Assembly: GCA_937973685.1 (NCBI GenBank)
Contig: CALJKJ010000050.1
Coordinates: 1 to 64,000, forward strand
Reading direction: 5' to 3'
DNA length: 64,000 nucleotides
Source of the DNA: an uncultured Flavobacteriales bacterium
GTDB taxonomy: Bacteria > Bacteroidota > Bacteroidia > Flavobacteriales_D > Crocinitomicaceae
The position numbers were made by a program, and so were the translations under genes. This document shows, in pieces, positions 8,617 through 17,771 of this stretch. Positions within the stretch are counted from its first letter, which is position 1. Every line of letters starts with the position of its first letter. The notes beneath the pieces were generated by a model. It was not told the origin of the DNA. It made no database searches and saw only the letters and a program-made list of their open reading frames with translations.

Positions 8617-9564
8617 ATGAGCACAGAAAAAACAAAATGCCTAATTATTGGTTCGGGTCCTGCAGGATATACAGCAGCGATTTACGCAGCTCGTGCAGAC
8701 ATGCACCCTATTATGTACCAAGGAATGCAACCGGGAGGTCAATTGACAACAACGAATGAAGTGGAAAATTTCCCAGGTTATCCCGACGGTATTTCTGGAC
8801 CTGAGATGATGGTGCAATTGGAAGCGCAAGCAAAACGCTTTGAAACAGATATTCGTTCTGGATTCATTACACGCGTTGATTTCTCTGGTGATGTTCATAA
8901 ATGTTGGACTGAAAGCGGTCACGAAATCCATGCGGATACCATTATCATTTCAACTGGAGCATCAGCAAAATACTTGGGTTTACCTTCTGAACAACATTAT
9001 CTATCGATTGGTGGTGGTGTTTCTGCTTGTGCAGTTTGCGATGGTTTCTTTTACCGTGGACAAGAAGTAGTTATCGTTGGTGCAGGTGATTCAGCTTGTG
9101 AAGAAGCTCATTACTTATCAAAATTATGTTCAAAAGTAACAATGTTGGTTCGTACAGATGTCTTTAGAGCTTCTAAAATCATGGCTGATCGTGTGCGCAA
9201 CACAGAAAATATCACGATTTTACACAATACTGAAACGGTAGAAGTATTAGGTGATGGAAATGGTGTTACCGCTGCGAAAGTTAAAAACAACGTGACTGGT
9301 GAAGAAATGGACATTCCTTGTACTGGATTTTTCGTTGCTATTGGTCACAAACCAAACACAGATATTTTCAAGGATTTCATCAATTTAGATGAAACAGGAT
9401 ACATCAAATACGAAAAACCGGGAACATCGTATACAAACGTACCAGGTGTATTTGTTGCAGGTGATGCTGCTGATAGAAATTACCGCCAAGCAATTACTGC
9501 TGCGGGAACAGGTTGTATGGCTGCTTTAGATGCAGAACGCTACTTAGCTGCGAAAGGTCATTAA
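8617..9564 (+). CDS. trxB: thioredoxin-disulfide reductase
   Basis: The 315-residue flavoprotein shows the FAD-binding GSGPAGYTAAIYAAR near the N-terminus, the redox-active C138-A-V-C141-D-G, the NADPH-binding GAGDSACEEA just after it, and the C-terminal FAD motif GVFVAGDAADRNYRQAITAAGTGCMAA. Length and motif order match bacterial TrxB, which reduces thioredoxin with NADPH in the cytoplasm. It lies 35 nt after the methyltransferase gene with no consensus promoter between them, so it may be the last gene of that operon; a strong terminator follows. Confidence 0.96.
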   Translation: MSTEKTKCLIIGSGPAGYTAAIYAARADMHPIMYQGMQPGGQLTTTNEVENFPGYPDGISGPEMMVQLEAQAKRFETDIRSGFITRVDFSGDVHKCWTESGHEIHADTIIISTGASAKYLGLPSEQHYLSIGGGVSACAVCDGFFYRGQEVVIVGAGDSACEEAHYLSKLCSKVTMLVRTDVFRASKIMADRVRNTENITILHNTETVEVLGDGNGVTAAKVKNNVTGEEMDIPCTGFFVAIGHKPNTDIFKDFINLDETGYIKYEKPGTSYTNVPGVFVAGDAADRNYRQAITAAGTGCMAALDAERYLAAKGH

Positions 9565-9583
9565 GAATTATTTATTAAAACAG

Positions 9584-9612
9584 AAGTGCGTTGCGAAAGT
9601 GACGCACTTTTT
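9584..9612 (+). terminator. terminator after trxB
   Basis: AAGTGCGT (9584-9591) and ACGCACTT (9602-9609) form an 8-bp stem with a 10-nt loop and a T-run. Confidence 0.88.
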
Positions 9613-9690
9613 GTTTGCAATTTAAATTGAAAAATAGCTAAATACGCTTTAACTCGTTTCCTTTTCAATTAACTTTACACAAAAAACAAC

Positions 9691-10443
9691 ATGTCGGACT
9701 TGTCTCCTATTCGGATAAACAAATATTTAAGTGAAATCGGTTATTGTTCGCGCAGAGCAGCAGATAAACTAATCGATGAAGGTCGTGTAACCGTTAATGG
9801 ACAACTGCCTGAAATGGGAACAAAAGTGTTGCCAACGGATATTATTTGTGTCGATGGGAAAGCACTCCAACAAGCCAAAGAAACGCCTGTTTACATCGCT
9901 TTCAATAAACCAGTCGGCATTGTTTGTACAACGGACAACCGTTTTGAACCAAACAACATCATTGATTTCATCAATTACCCAAGTCGCATATTTCCAATTG
10001 GTCGTTTGGACAAACCAAGTCAAGGATTAATCTTGTTGACGAATGATGGTGATATCGTAAACAAAATATTGCGTGCGCGCAACAACCACGAAAAAGAATA
10101 CATTGTCACTGTTGACAGACCAATCAACGCGCAATTTGTTCGAGAAATGTCACAAGGTATTCCGATTTTAGACACGGTAACACGGAACTGTGAAGTGGAA
10201 CAAATCGGCGAATCAACGTTTCGAATTGTATTGACACAAGGATTAAACAGACAAATCCGTCGCATGTGTGAATACTTGGATTACGACGTTATCAAATTGA
10301 AACGTACCCGTATCATGAATATTGAATTGGATATTCCCTTGGGTCAATGGCGTCATTTAACTTCTGAGGAATTAGCTGCTATTAATGGTTTAATGGTGCA
10401 TTCATCCAAGACAGTTGACGACGATAGCGAAGAAATGGATTGA
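9691..10443 (+). CDS. rluF: 23S rRNA pseudouridine synthase, RluF/RsuA family
   Basis: The 250-residue product opens with an S4 RNA-binding domain (RINKYLSEIGYCSRRAADKLIDEGRVTVNG) and continues with the pseudouridine synthase domain, whose catalytic Asp is D107 in GRLDKPSQGLILLTNDGD. The NRQIRRMCEYLDYDVIKLKR block matches RluF best among RsuA-family enzymes; RluF modifies U2604 of 23S rRNA. The short acidic C-terminal extension is unusual but minor. A -7 variant TAACTTTA (9670-9677) precedes the gene by 13 nt. The gene is convergent with pcm, whose 3' end is only 7 nt away. Confidence 0.88.
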   Translation: MSDLSPIRINKYLSEIGYCSRRAADKLIDEGRVTVNGQLPEMGTKVLPTDIICVDGKALQQAKETPVYIAFNKPVGIVCTTDNRFEPNNIIDFINYPSRIFPIGRLDKPSQGLILLTNDGDIVNKILRARNNHEKEYIVTVDRPINAQFVREMSQGIPILDTVTRNCEVEQIGESTFRIVLTQGLNRQIRRMCEYLDYDVIKLKRTRIMNIELDIPLGQWRHLTSEELAAINGLMVHSSKTVDDDSEEMD

Positions 10444-10450
10444 GAATTAT

Positions 10451-11095
10451 TTACTTCTCCGTCTTCTCCAACATTGGAACAAAACTAAAATCACCGTATT
10501 GCTCGTGTTTGTATTCCGTAGCGCTTATTTTTGTTATCCGCAACATTTCTTGTGTGTCTAAATCACCCACTGGAATAACTAAATAACCGCCAACTTTCAA
10601 TTGATCTAATAATGCTTGCGGAACAAATGGCGCACCACAAGTAACCAATATTTTATCAAAAGGTGCAAACGTTGCTTTTCCTTCATAACCATCTCCAAAA
10701 AATAATTTTGGGGTAAAATGAAAGTGATCGATGATATGTTTGACTTTTAAAAACAATTCCTTTTGACGCTCAATGGAGAAAACCTTAGTCCCCATCGCAC
10801 ACAGAATACACGTTTGAAATCCTGATCCTGTTCCAATTTCCAATACTTTGTCTCCTTTTTTTAATTCCAATAAAGCTGTTTGGAAAGCCACTGTATAGGG
10901 ATGTGAAATCGTTTGCCCCGCTCCTATTTGAAATGCTACATTCGAATATGCTTGTTCTTGAAAAACAAGATCCAGAAAAAAATGCCGCGGAACTTCATTG
11001 AACGCTTTTAATATTCGTTCGTCTGTAATTCCTTTCGTTCGCAGTTGGTCAATTAACTGCTTGCGCATTCCTTTGTGTTTGTATGTATCTTGCAT
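10451..11095 (-). CDS. pcm: protein-L-isoaspartate O-methyltransferase
   Basis: The 214-residue product carries the PIMT hallmarks: RKQLIDQLRTKGITDERILKAFNEVPRHFF, the motif GAGQTISHPYTVAFQT, and the SAM-binding VLEIGTGSGFQTCIL, followed by ILVTCGAPFVPQALLDQL. The enzyme methylates isoaspartyl residues in damaged proteins and starts their repair. The ATG at 11095 lies 4 nt from the -7 element TACTTTTG (11107-11100 on this strand), so the mRNA is probably leaderless. An internal Met nine codons later is the alternative start. Confidence 0.94.
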   Translation of the reverse strand: MQDTYKHKGMRKQLIDQLRTKGITDERILKAFNEVPRHFFLDLVFQEQAYSNVAFQIGAGQTISHPYTVAFQTALLELKKGDKVLEIGTGSGFQTCILCAMGTKVFSIERQKELFLKVKHIIDHFHFTPKLFFGDGYEGKATFAPFDKILVTCGAPFVPQALLDQLKVGGYLVIPVGDLDTQEMLRITKISATEYKHEQYGDFSFVPMLEKTEK

Positions 11096-11099
11096 AACA

Positions 11100-11107
11100 C
11101 AAAAGTA
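11100..11107 (-). promoter_or_regulatory. -7 element of pcm, leaderless configuration
   Basis: TACTTTTG on the minus strand, ending 4 nt before the pcm ATG. I see no convincing -33 TTG at the right spacing. Confidence 0.5.
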
Positions 11108-11164
11108 AGACGATTTACATGAAAAGAGATGACTCTTCGAAGAAAGTATCTACATTGAATTGTG

Positions 11165-11172
11165 TATATTTG
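11165..11172 (+). promoter_or_regulatory. -7 element of the acyl-CoA carboxylase operon
   Basis: A perfect TATATTTG 22 nt before the start codon at 11195; no -33 TTG at standard spacing. It serves a gene divergent from pcm. Confidence 0.5.
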
Positions 11173-11194
11173 AAACGCTATTAAAAGAAAGAAT

Positions 11195-12838
11195 ATGTCA
11201 ATGGACAAAAAAGAATTGGAATTCAATATCAATGACGACGATATGCGCTTGAAAATTAGCCGCATGGAAGCACAATTACAGAAGATTTACCTTGGTGGCG
11301 GCGAAAAACGAATTGCCGCTTTGCACGAAAAAGGCAAATTAACTGCACGTGAGCGCATTGATTTATTACTAGATCCTGAGACTCCACGATTTGAAGTTGG
11401 TGCTTTTGCTGGAATGGGAATGTACAAAGAACATGGTGGTTGCCCCGCTGCTGGTGTTGTTGTCGTGATTGGATTTGTAAGTGGAAAACAATGCATCGTA
11501 GTTGCTAATGATGCAACAGTGAAAGCTGGCGCTTGGTTTCCTATTACCGGGAAAAAGAATTTGCGTGCGCAGGAAATTGCCATGGAAAATAAGTTACCCA
11601 TTATCTATTTGGTCGATTCAGCAGGAGTTTATCTTCCCATGCAAGATGAGATATTCCCCGATAAAGAACATTTTGGCCGCATCTTCCGCAACAACGCAAT
11701 CATGAGTTCCATGGGAATCACACAAATTGCTGCTGTTATGGGAAGTTGTGTAGCTGGTGGCGCATATTTACCCATCATGTCTGATGAATCGTTAATCGTT
11801 GACAAAACAGGTACGATATTTTTAGCAGGTTCATACTTAGTGAAAGCTGCAATTGGTGAAACGATCGATAACGAAACGCTTGGTGGTGCAACTACTCACA
11901 CCGAGATTTCTGGCGTTTGTGATTACAAAGTAGAAAACGACGAAGCATGTTTGGCAACAATTCGCAAAATGATTGGACAAATCGGTCGTGCTGAATCAGC
12001 TGGATTTGATCGCATAGATCCTGTTGCGCCCGCAAATGATCCGAAAAAACTATACGGAATCATTCCGTCAGAACGCTCAAAACCGTATGCTATTCACAAT
12101 GTTTTGGAATGCATTTTCGATAAAGATTCCATCACTGAATACAAAGCTGACTATGGACAAACAATCGTTTGCGCCTATGCACGTTTGGATGGTTGGAGTG
12201 TTGGAATCGTTGCGAATGAACGTGAATTATCAAAAAACGCGAAAGGTGAAATGCAATTTGGTGGTGTTATTTATAACGATTCAGCTGATAAAGCAGCGCG
12301 TTTTATCATGAATTGCAATCAGAAAAATATTCCACTCATTTTTTTCCAAGATGTTTCTGGTTTCATGGTCGGTTCAAAATCCGAACATGCAGGAATCATC
12401 AAAGATGGTGCGAAAATGGTGAATGCGATGGCAAACTCTGTCGTTCCAAAATTCACTGTAGTTATTGGGAATTCGTATGGCGCAGGAAATTACGCCATGT
12501 GCGGAAAAGCTTATGATCCGCGACTTATCGTTGCGTGGCCAACAGCAGAAATTGCAGTTATGAGTGGAGCAGCTGCAGCAAAAACCTTGTTGCAAATTGA
12601 AGTCGCTTCTTTAAAAGCACGAGGCGAAGAAATCACTCCTGAAAGGGAAAACGAATTATTATCTTCGATAAAAGCGCGTTACGACGAACAAATATCACCT
12701 TATTATGCTGCTTCACGATTGTGGGTTGATGCGATCATTGATCCAGCAAAAACACGTGAATTTCTATCGATCGGTATTGCAATGGCGAATCTTAAAAAAG
12801 CTGAAAAAGCATATAACGTTGGAGTAATTCAAACATAA
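11195..12838 (+). CDS. acyl-CoA carboxylase beta (carboxyltransferase) subunit
   Basis: The 547-residue protein is a full-length biotin-dependent carboxyltransferase. The N-terminal half holds KLTARERIDLLLDP and the acyl-CoA oxyanion region GSCVAGGAYLPIMSDE; the C-terminal half holds GFMVGSKSEHAGIIKDGAKM and GNSYGAGNYAMCGKAYDPR. The DSAGVYLPMQDEIFPD segment and the GGATTHTEISGVCDY segment resemble the methylcrotonyl-CoA carboxylase beta type more than the propionyl-CoA type, so leucine catabolism is likely but not certain. The biotin-carrying alpha subunit is not in the window. The GNAT and peptidase genes follow at 13 and 5 nt, suggesting one operon. Confidence 0.9.
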   Translation: MSMDKKELEFNINDDDMRLKISRMEAQLQKIYLGGGEKRIAALHEKGKLTARERIDLLLDPETPRFEVGAFAGMGMYKEHGGCPAAGVVVVIGFVSGKQCIVVANDATVKAGAWFPITGKKNLRAQEIAMENKLPIIYLVDSAGVYLPMQDEIFPDKEHFGRIFRNNAIMSSMGITQIAAVMGSCVAGGAYLPIMSDESLIVDKTGTIFLAGSYLVKAAIGETIDNETLGGATTHTEISGVCDYKVENDEACLATIRKMIGQIGRAESAGFDRIDPVAPANDPKKLYGIIPSERSKPYAIHNVLECIFDKDSITEYKADYGQTIVCAYARLDGWSVGIVANERELSKNAKGEMQFGGVIYNDSADKAARFIMNCNQKNIPLIFFQDVSGFMVGSKSEHAGIIKDGAKMVNAMANSVVPKFTVVIGNSYGAGNYAMCGKAYDPRLIVAWPTAEIAVMSGAAAAKTLLQIEVASLKARGEEITPERENELLSSIKARYDEQISPYYAASRLWVDAIIDPAKTREFLSIGIAMANLKKAEKAYNVGVIQT

Positions 12839-12851
12839 TAAATTTGAACAG

Positions 12852-13304
12852 ATGTATTTTGAATGGCAATTTAAACCCTATTCTGAATTAACAACAAACG
12901 AGTTTCACGACATCATTGGTTTGCGTTTGCAGGCTTTTGTGATCGAACAAAACTGTTGTTATTTGGATGTTGATGGGAAAGATAAAAAAGCATACCATTT
13001 GTTGCTTCGCGATGGCAAAGGCGATTTAATTGGAACTACACGAATTTTGCATCCAGGTGTTGCATATCCAGAAGTAGCAATTGGTCGCGTTGCAATTGCG
13101 GCAGTTTATCGTGGAAAAGGACTTGGCCACGAATTGATGCGCCAATGCAAGCAGTTTATTCAGGATGAATTTGGAACTGTTCCAATTCGTTTGTCTGCGC
13201 AAGCTCATTTAGAAAATTTTTACACCTCACATGGATTTGAATCTACTGGAAAACGCTATTTAGAAGATGAAATTCCACATGTTGAACTATTATTAAACCA
13301 ATAA
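12852..13304 (+). CDS. GNAT family N-acetyltransferase, ElaA-like
   Basis: The 150-residue product is one GNAT domain. The opening WQFKPYSELTTNEFHDIIGLR and LQAFVIEQNCCYLDVDGKD, the IGRVAIAAVYRGKGLGHELM acetyl-CoA pyrophosphate loop (RGKGLG) and the closing HLENFYTSHGFESTGKRYLEDEIPH all match the ElaA subfamily. Its substrate is unknown in any organism I can name. It sits between the acyl-CoA carboxylase and peptidase genes, probably co-transcribed with both. Confidence 0.87.
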   Translation: MYFEWQFKPYSELTTNEFHDIIGLRLQAFVIEQNCCYLDVDGKDKKAYHLLLRDGKGDLIGTTRILHPGVAYPEVAIGRVAIAAVYRGKGLGHELMRQCKQFIQDEFGTVPIRLSAQAHLENFYTSHGFESTGKRYLEDEIPHVELLLNQ

Positions 13305-13309
13305 AACAA

Positions 13310-15388
13310 ATGAAAAAACAACTCGTATTCGTTGCTGCAGGAAGCTTATTGTTTTCGTGTAAACCAACCGATAAAACAGTTGTCACACCGACAGAAAAAG
13401 CGAGTGTGCAACATACAACCTCAGCTGTAGCTGGTCCATTAAAAAGCATCGATTTGAATTACATGGATGCAAATGTAAAACCTCAAGATGATTTCTTTCA
13501 ATTTGCAAGTGGAACCTGGTGTAAAGAAAATCCAGTTCCAAATGCAGAGTCACGTTGGGGAAGTTTCAATGAATTAGACAAAGCAAACAAAGCTAATTTA
13601 TTGACCATTTTAACCAAAGCTTCAAGTTATCCTGCAACAAAAGGTTCTCAAGATCAATTATTAGGCGATTATTTCAAATCGTTTAAAGACATGGAAACGA
13701 GAAATGCCAAAGGATATACTGTCATCAAACCCAAAATGGCAGCAGTTCAAGCCATTCGTTCGAAAGAGGACATTGCTCGATTGATGGCCAATCAACACAA
13801 AGTTGGCGTTCGGTCATTGTTTGGTTTTGGCGTTGGGCAAGACATGAAGAATGTAGAGCGCAATACGGTTTACATCGGACCAAGTGGATTAGGCTTGCCA
13901 AACAGGGATTATTATTTTCAAGAAAACAAAAAAGACATTTGTGAAAAATACGTGCTTTTTGTGACTCGATCATTCATGATGACTGGATTAAGTGAAGATC
14001 AAGCAAAAGAAAAAGCAAAAGCTGTTTTTGAATTTGAAAAACAATTAGCAGAAAAAATGCTATCTCCAGATCAAGCGCGTTTACCTGAAAAAACGTACAA
14101 CAAATTCAGTTATGCTGATGCAAAAAAACTATTTCCAAAATTTGATTTTGAAACTTATTTAATTACGCTTGGATCTCAAACGTTTGATACCATTATTGTT
14201 AGTCAACCTGACTATTTGAAACAAGTAAACACATTGCTTGAAACAACTCCAATGGATACGTGGACAAGTTATTTTGAATGGAAAACATTGAATCATTATG
14301 CTGGAGCATTGGATGACGCATTCGTGCGAAATAATTTTCAATTTTACGGTCAAATTTTAAGTGGTAAAAAAGAAATGAAACCAATTGAAGAACGTGCTAT
14401 CGAAGAAATCACTAACAATACACTTGGTGAATTATTAGGAAAAGCATTCGTAGATAAATACTTTTCATTGGAAGCGAAAAACCGCGTAAACACAATGGTT
14501 GACAATTTATTGACTTCGTTCCAAGATCGAATCAAAGGATTGGACTGGATGTCAGAAACAACAAAAAAAGAAGCGTTGACAAAATTAAATGCAATCGGCA
14601 GAAAATTAGTTTGTCCAGATGAATGGCGTGATTTCACCAATTTAACGATTACAAGCAACGATTATATTGCAAACCTTGATAATATTGCACTTTTTGAGAC
14701 AAAAGAAGAGTTAGGAAAATTATACAAACCAGTCAACAAAAAAGAATGGGGAATGCCTGCTCACATGGTAAATGCTTATTACCATCCACTATTGAATGAA
14801 ATCGCTTTCCCAGCTGGAATTATGCAACCCCCGTTTTTCGATGTCAATGCGGAAGATGCTGTGAATTACGGACGAATTGGAATGGTTATCGGACACGAAT
14901 TCACGCATGGTTTTGACGATAACGGTTCAAAATTTGCTGCAAATGGAAGTTACACAAACTGGTGGCAGGAATCGGATCGTAAATTATTCGAAGAACGCAC
15001 CAAAACGTTGGGACAAACATTTGAATCATTCTGTCCAATTGAAGGTCATTGTGTAAATCCTGATTTGACAATGGGCGAAAATATTGCTGATTTAGGAGGC
15101 TTAACAATGGCGTTTTATGCCTATAAAATGACCGATGAATTTAAAAAAGGAGAACTGATCAATGGCTTCACTCCTGCGCAACGATTTTTCATAGCATATG
15201 CTCAATTGTGGAAAATCAACTACACAGAAGCTGAATTGAAAAATAGAATCGCAAATGATTCACATTCACCAGGAATGTATCGTGTGAACGGTCCGTTAAT
15301 GAATTGTCCTGAATTCTTTGAAGCTTTCGGAGTGAAAGAAGGTGATAAAATGCGTAACAAAAAAGAAAAAGTTGCCAAGATTTGGTAA
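13310..15388 (+). CDS. M13 family metallopeptidase, lipoprotein
   Basis: The 692-residue product is a neprilysin/PepO-type zinc endopeptidase. The signal ends at the lipobox SLLFSCKP, so it is probably membrane-anchored outside the cytoplasm. The N-terminal M13 domain begins with MDANVKPQDDFFQFASGTW. The catalytic motif is H529-E-F-T-H533, followed by the third ligand in ENIADLGGL and by the late substrate-binding HSPGMYRVNGPL. Length and domain order are typical. It begins 5 nt after the GNAT gene and ends at a bidirectional terminator. Confidence 0.94.
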   Translation: MKKQLVFVAAGSLLFSCKPTDKTVVTPTEKASVQHTTSAVAGPLKSIDLNYMDANVKPQDDFFQFASGTWCKENPVPNAESRWGSFNELDKANKANLLTILTKASSYPATKGSQDQLLGDYFKSFKDMETRNAKGYTVIKPKMAAVQAIRSKEDIARLMANQHKVGVRSLFGFGVGQDMKNVERNTVYIGPSGLGLPNRDYYFQENKKDICEKYVLFVTRSFMMTGLSEDQAKEKAKAVFEFEKQLAEKMLSPDQARLPEKTYNKFSYADAKKLFPKFDFETYLITLGSQTFDTIIVSQPDYLKQVNTLLETTPMDTWTSYFEWKTLNHYAGALDDAFVRNNFQFYGQILSGKKEMKPIEERAIEEITNNTLGELLGKAFVDKYFSLEAKNRVNTMVDNLLTSFQDRIKGLDWMSETTKKEALTKLNAIGRKLVCPDEWRDFTNLTITSNDYIANLDNIALFETKEELGKLYKPVNKKEWGMPAHMVNAYYHPLLNEIAFPAGIMQPPFFDVNAEDAVNYGRIGMVIGHEFTHGFDDNGSKFAANGSYTNWWQESDRKLFEERTKTLGQTFESFCPIEGHCVNPDLTMGENIADLGGLTMAFYAYKMTDEFKKGELINGFTPAQRFFIAYAQLWKINYTEAELKNRIANDSHSPGMYRVNGPLMNCPEFFEAFGVKEGDKMRNKKEKVAKIW

Positions 15389-15412
15389 ACTTGAATCCCC
15401 ATATTAAAATAG

Positions 15413-15441
15413 AAAAAGCCCGTTGTTAGACGGGCTTTTTT
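15413..15441. terminator. bidirectional terminator
   Basis: AAAAAGCCCGT (15413-15423) and ACGGGCTTTTT (15430-15440) form an 11-bp stem with a 6-nt loop and T-runs on both strands. It ends the peptidase operon and also transcripts arriving on the minus strand from the small ORF and VWA gene. Confidence 0.9.
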
Positions 15442-15442
15442 G

Positions 15443-15595
15443 TTAATTCAAATGCAACAATACTTTTTGTTGCTTTATTTTTTTTACCTCAATCGATTTG
15501 CTGTAATTCAATAGTTGATTTATCAATGCTTTTGAGGGAATGGTTGCAACTGCTTGAGTAATTTCATCAGTGCTCGTTGGGTATTTTTTCACCAT
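15443..15595 (-). CDS. small basic protein, 50 residues, candidate
   Basis: Reading the minus strand from an ATG at 15595 gives MVKKYPTSTDEITQAVATIP and then SKALINQLLNYSKSIEVKKI before KQQKVLLHLN and a TAA. The product is basic and predicted to be helical. The reading frame starts 64 nt after the stop of the VWA gene on the same strand and ends 2 nt before a bidirectional hairpin terminator, which is what a genuine last gene of that operon would look like. I do not recognise the family. Chance remains possible for an ORF this short. Confidence 0.5.
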   Translation of the reverse strand: MVKKYPTSTDEITQAVATIPSKALINQLLNYSKSIEVKKIKQQKVLLHLN

Positions 15596-15659
15596 AGGCT
15601 AACATTACAATTTTATTCTATAACGTAAGAAGAAGATGTTTATTATATGGATGTGAAAA

Positions 15660-17744
15660 TTAATACCCTCCCCACCATCTTCTCAAAAACCATTCTGTAC
15701 CAAATAACAGGACGATTAACACAAAAATGAAGGTCAAATCAATCAAAGAACGGTAACTTGTGTCCTCAAATTGAACTGTTGCAATGTCACTTCTGCTTTT
15801 CAAGTAATCAATTAGTTTATTTGATTGACGTAATGGGTAAAATTGTCCGTCTGATTGACGCGCTAATTGATTCAGCACACTAAAATCAGCACTTGTTGTA
15901 AGCGCTTCTAACGCAATCGCCTCAACAACAAAGGTTCCAGATTTTTTATACTTTGTTCCATTATTGCTTGCTATTGCTTCCCAATGATAAGTTCCCGCAG
16001 CAAGATTTCCTAAGTTCAATTGATAAAAATTTGACGTCGGTGAAAATTGCGTCTTGGACGCCCCCCCTCCTTTTTTACGGTATGAAAATGAAATCTGAGG
16101 AGTTGTTATTAATTCCATCGCAGCATTGTAAAACTCAGCTTTTAAAGTGATTTCATCCGTTTCTATAAAACGTTTTGGAAAAGAAATTCTAAACGGATCA
16201 GACGATTGCCTAACCGTTAAATATTGGGTGGTTTTTTGTATGAATTCTCGGAATCCATCGGTGTTTTTAGTACGCATGAATTCGTTCAATTTCCAGCGCC
16301 AAATTCCCTCGCCTAATAAAACACCTATTTTTGTTTGTTGACTGCTTGCAAAGAAAAACAAAGGATCACTTTTTGTGATTTTACCAATTCGTTGTTGCAA
16401 TACTACCACTGCATTAGCAGGTAATTGATAAGCTCCAAATCGGGTTTCCATTGGTGGCGCGACATTCATTGCTGCTACACATGTTTCTGTGAATGAAAAT
16501 GCAGAAAAACCACTATTTATCGTTGGATAAACGGTTTCTGTTTGATTCCCTTTTGGTGATTTTAAACCAGTTACTAAGGCCTGAACTACTTGATTGGGCG
16601 TTGTTGGGCTTAAAATCAATAAAACCGGGATTTTTTCTCGTAGCAATTGACCAAATAATGCTGGATTTGAATTGTTACCGTTTTCATACCAAACAACGAG
16701 ATTCGGAACAACTTTCGATAATTGATAGTTTTGAATCAAATCAGCGGTAATCTGCGTGCTTTTGTCCTCTTCGAGCACATTTCGAATAGCTGCTAAATCG
16801 GGATGTGGTGCACTTGACAGAAAAAGAATGGACGATTTATTGTCCAATACTTCGACATAACACGATTGTTGGTTGTTTTGCAGCGTGAATTCACCCGAAC
16901 GACTTTCAACCTGAACTGTAAATCGCTGGAAACCTTTTTGAGCAGCTTTAACAGTGAACAAAACAGTCTGTTGATCAAAATTACTATTATTGCAATTAAC
17001 TGTTTTTGATTGAATTTTCTTACCATTTTGCAACAAATGAACACGTGCCGCACCCTTCGGAATTTTTACAAATTCGACTGTTGCTTCGATAGGGAATTCA
17101 TTGGATAAAAAAGCAATTTCATTAGCATTTATTGCTCGAATCAATTGGTCTTTTTTACTAATCGTATCGCCTATTCCCAATGTGAAAACTGGCACCAAGT
17201 CAAGTCGCTCAGCTTCGTACATGGGATGAACACCTTTTGTCGCATTTCCATCTGAAATAAGCGTCACACCACCAATATTTCTGTTAAAGTAAGTATCGTG
17301 AATGTACTTGAATCCTGCTGCTAAATCCGTTTCTTTCCCATTTGCTTTTTGTTGATTTTCAAAGGGAACTGTTTGAGCGCCCAAAGCTAATTCAACCAAT
17401 TCAAAGTCGTTTCCAAACTGAGCTTTTAATTGATTGCGAAAAGCTGTGATTTGTTTGTCAACTTGAGCACTATCTTTGTAATTATGAATTGATTGCGATT
17501 GATCTATTAAAGTGATGAATAAAGGTTTTTCTTTGCGGTAACTGATTGCTTCCCATATCAAACCGAATAATAAAAACAACAAAATAAAAATCCCGAAACC
17601 ACGCAAAGCAGCAAGAATCTTCTTTTGTTTTGTTGTCCAATCCGTTGCTTGACTGGATTTGAAATAATACCAATAAGTTAACAATCCTGCGCCTATTAAA
17701 GCAGGAATGGTCAACCACAAAGAATAATCAGATAAATAATTCAT
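15660..17744 (-). CDS. membrane-anchored VWA-like protein, Bacteroidota-specific
   Basis: The 694-residue protein has two N-terminal membrane helices (about 10-27 and 44-62), then a von Willebrand A-like domain with the MIDAS-type motif D81-Q-S-Q-S and VTLISDGNATKG. A long periplasmic part with Ig-like or CARDB-like strands leads to a C-terminal membrane helix followed by RRWWGGY. The layout parallels the BatA-type protein encoded at 4695, so the window carries two such proteins. The function of this family is not established. It follows the DUF3078 gene by 27 nt on the same strand. Confidence 0.82.
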   Translation of the reverse strand: MNYLSDYSLWLTIPALIGAGLLTYWYYFKSSQATDWTTKQKKILAALRGFGIFILLFLLFGLIWEAISYRKEKPLFITLIDQSQSIHNYKDSAQVDKQITAFRNQLKAQFGNDFELVELALGAQTVPFENQQKANGKETDLAAGFKYIHDTYFNRNIGGVTLISDGNATKGVHPMYEAERLDLVPVFTLGIGDTISKKDQLIRAINANEIAFLSNEFPIEATVEFVKIPKGAARVHLLQNGKKIQSKTVNCNNSNFDQQTVLFTVKAAQKGFQRFTVQVESRSGEFTLQNNQQSCYVEVLDNKSSILFLSSAPHPDLAAIRNVLEEDKSTQITADLIQNYQLSKVVPNLVVWYENGNNSNPALFGQLLREKIPVLLILSPTTPNQVVQALVTGLKSPKGNQTETVYPTINSGFSAFSFTETCVAAMNVAPPMETRFGAYQLPANAVVVLQQRIGKITKSDPLFFFASSQQTKIGVLLGEGIWRWKLNEFMRTKNTDGFREFIQKTTQYLTVRQSSDPFRISFPKRFIETDEITLKAEFYNAAMELITTPQISFSYRKKGGGASKTQFSPTSNFYQLNLGNLAAGTYHWEAIASNNGTKYKKSGTFVVEAIALEALTTSADFSVLNQLARQSDGQFYPLRQSNKLIDYLKSRSDIATVQFEDTSYRSLIDLTFIFVLIVLLFGTEWFLRRWWGGY

Positions 17745-17771
17745 TTGTGACGAAATTAATGCTTTTTCAGC

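Noticed and set aside
10040..10265. Small frames on both strands inside the rluF-like gene
   Set aside because: They overlap a clear pseudouridine synthase and show no signal, motif or promoter.
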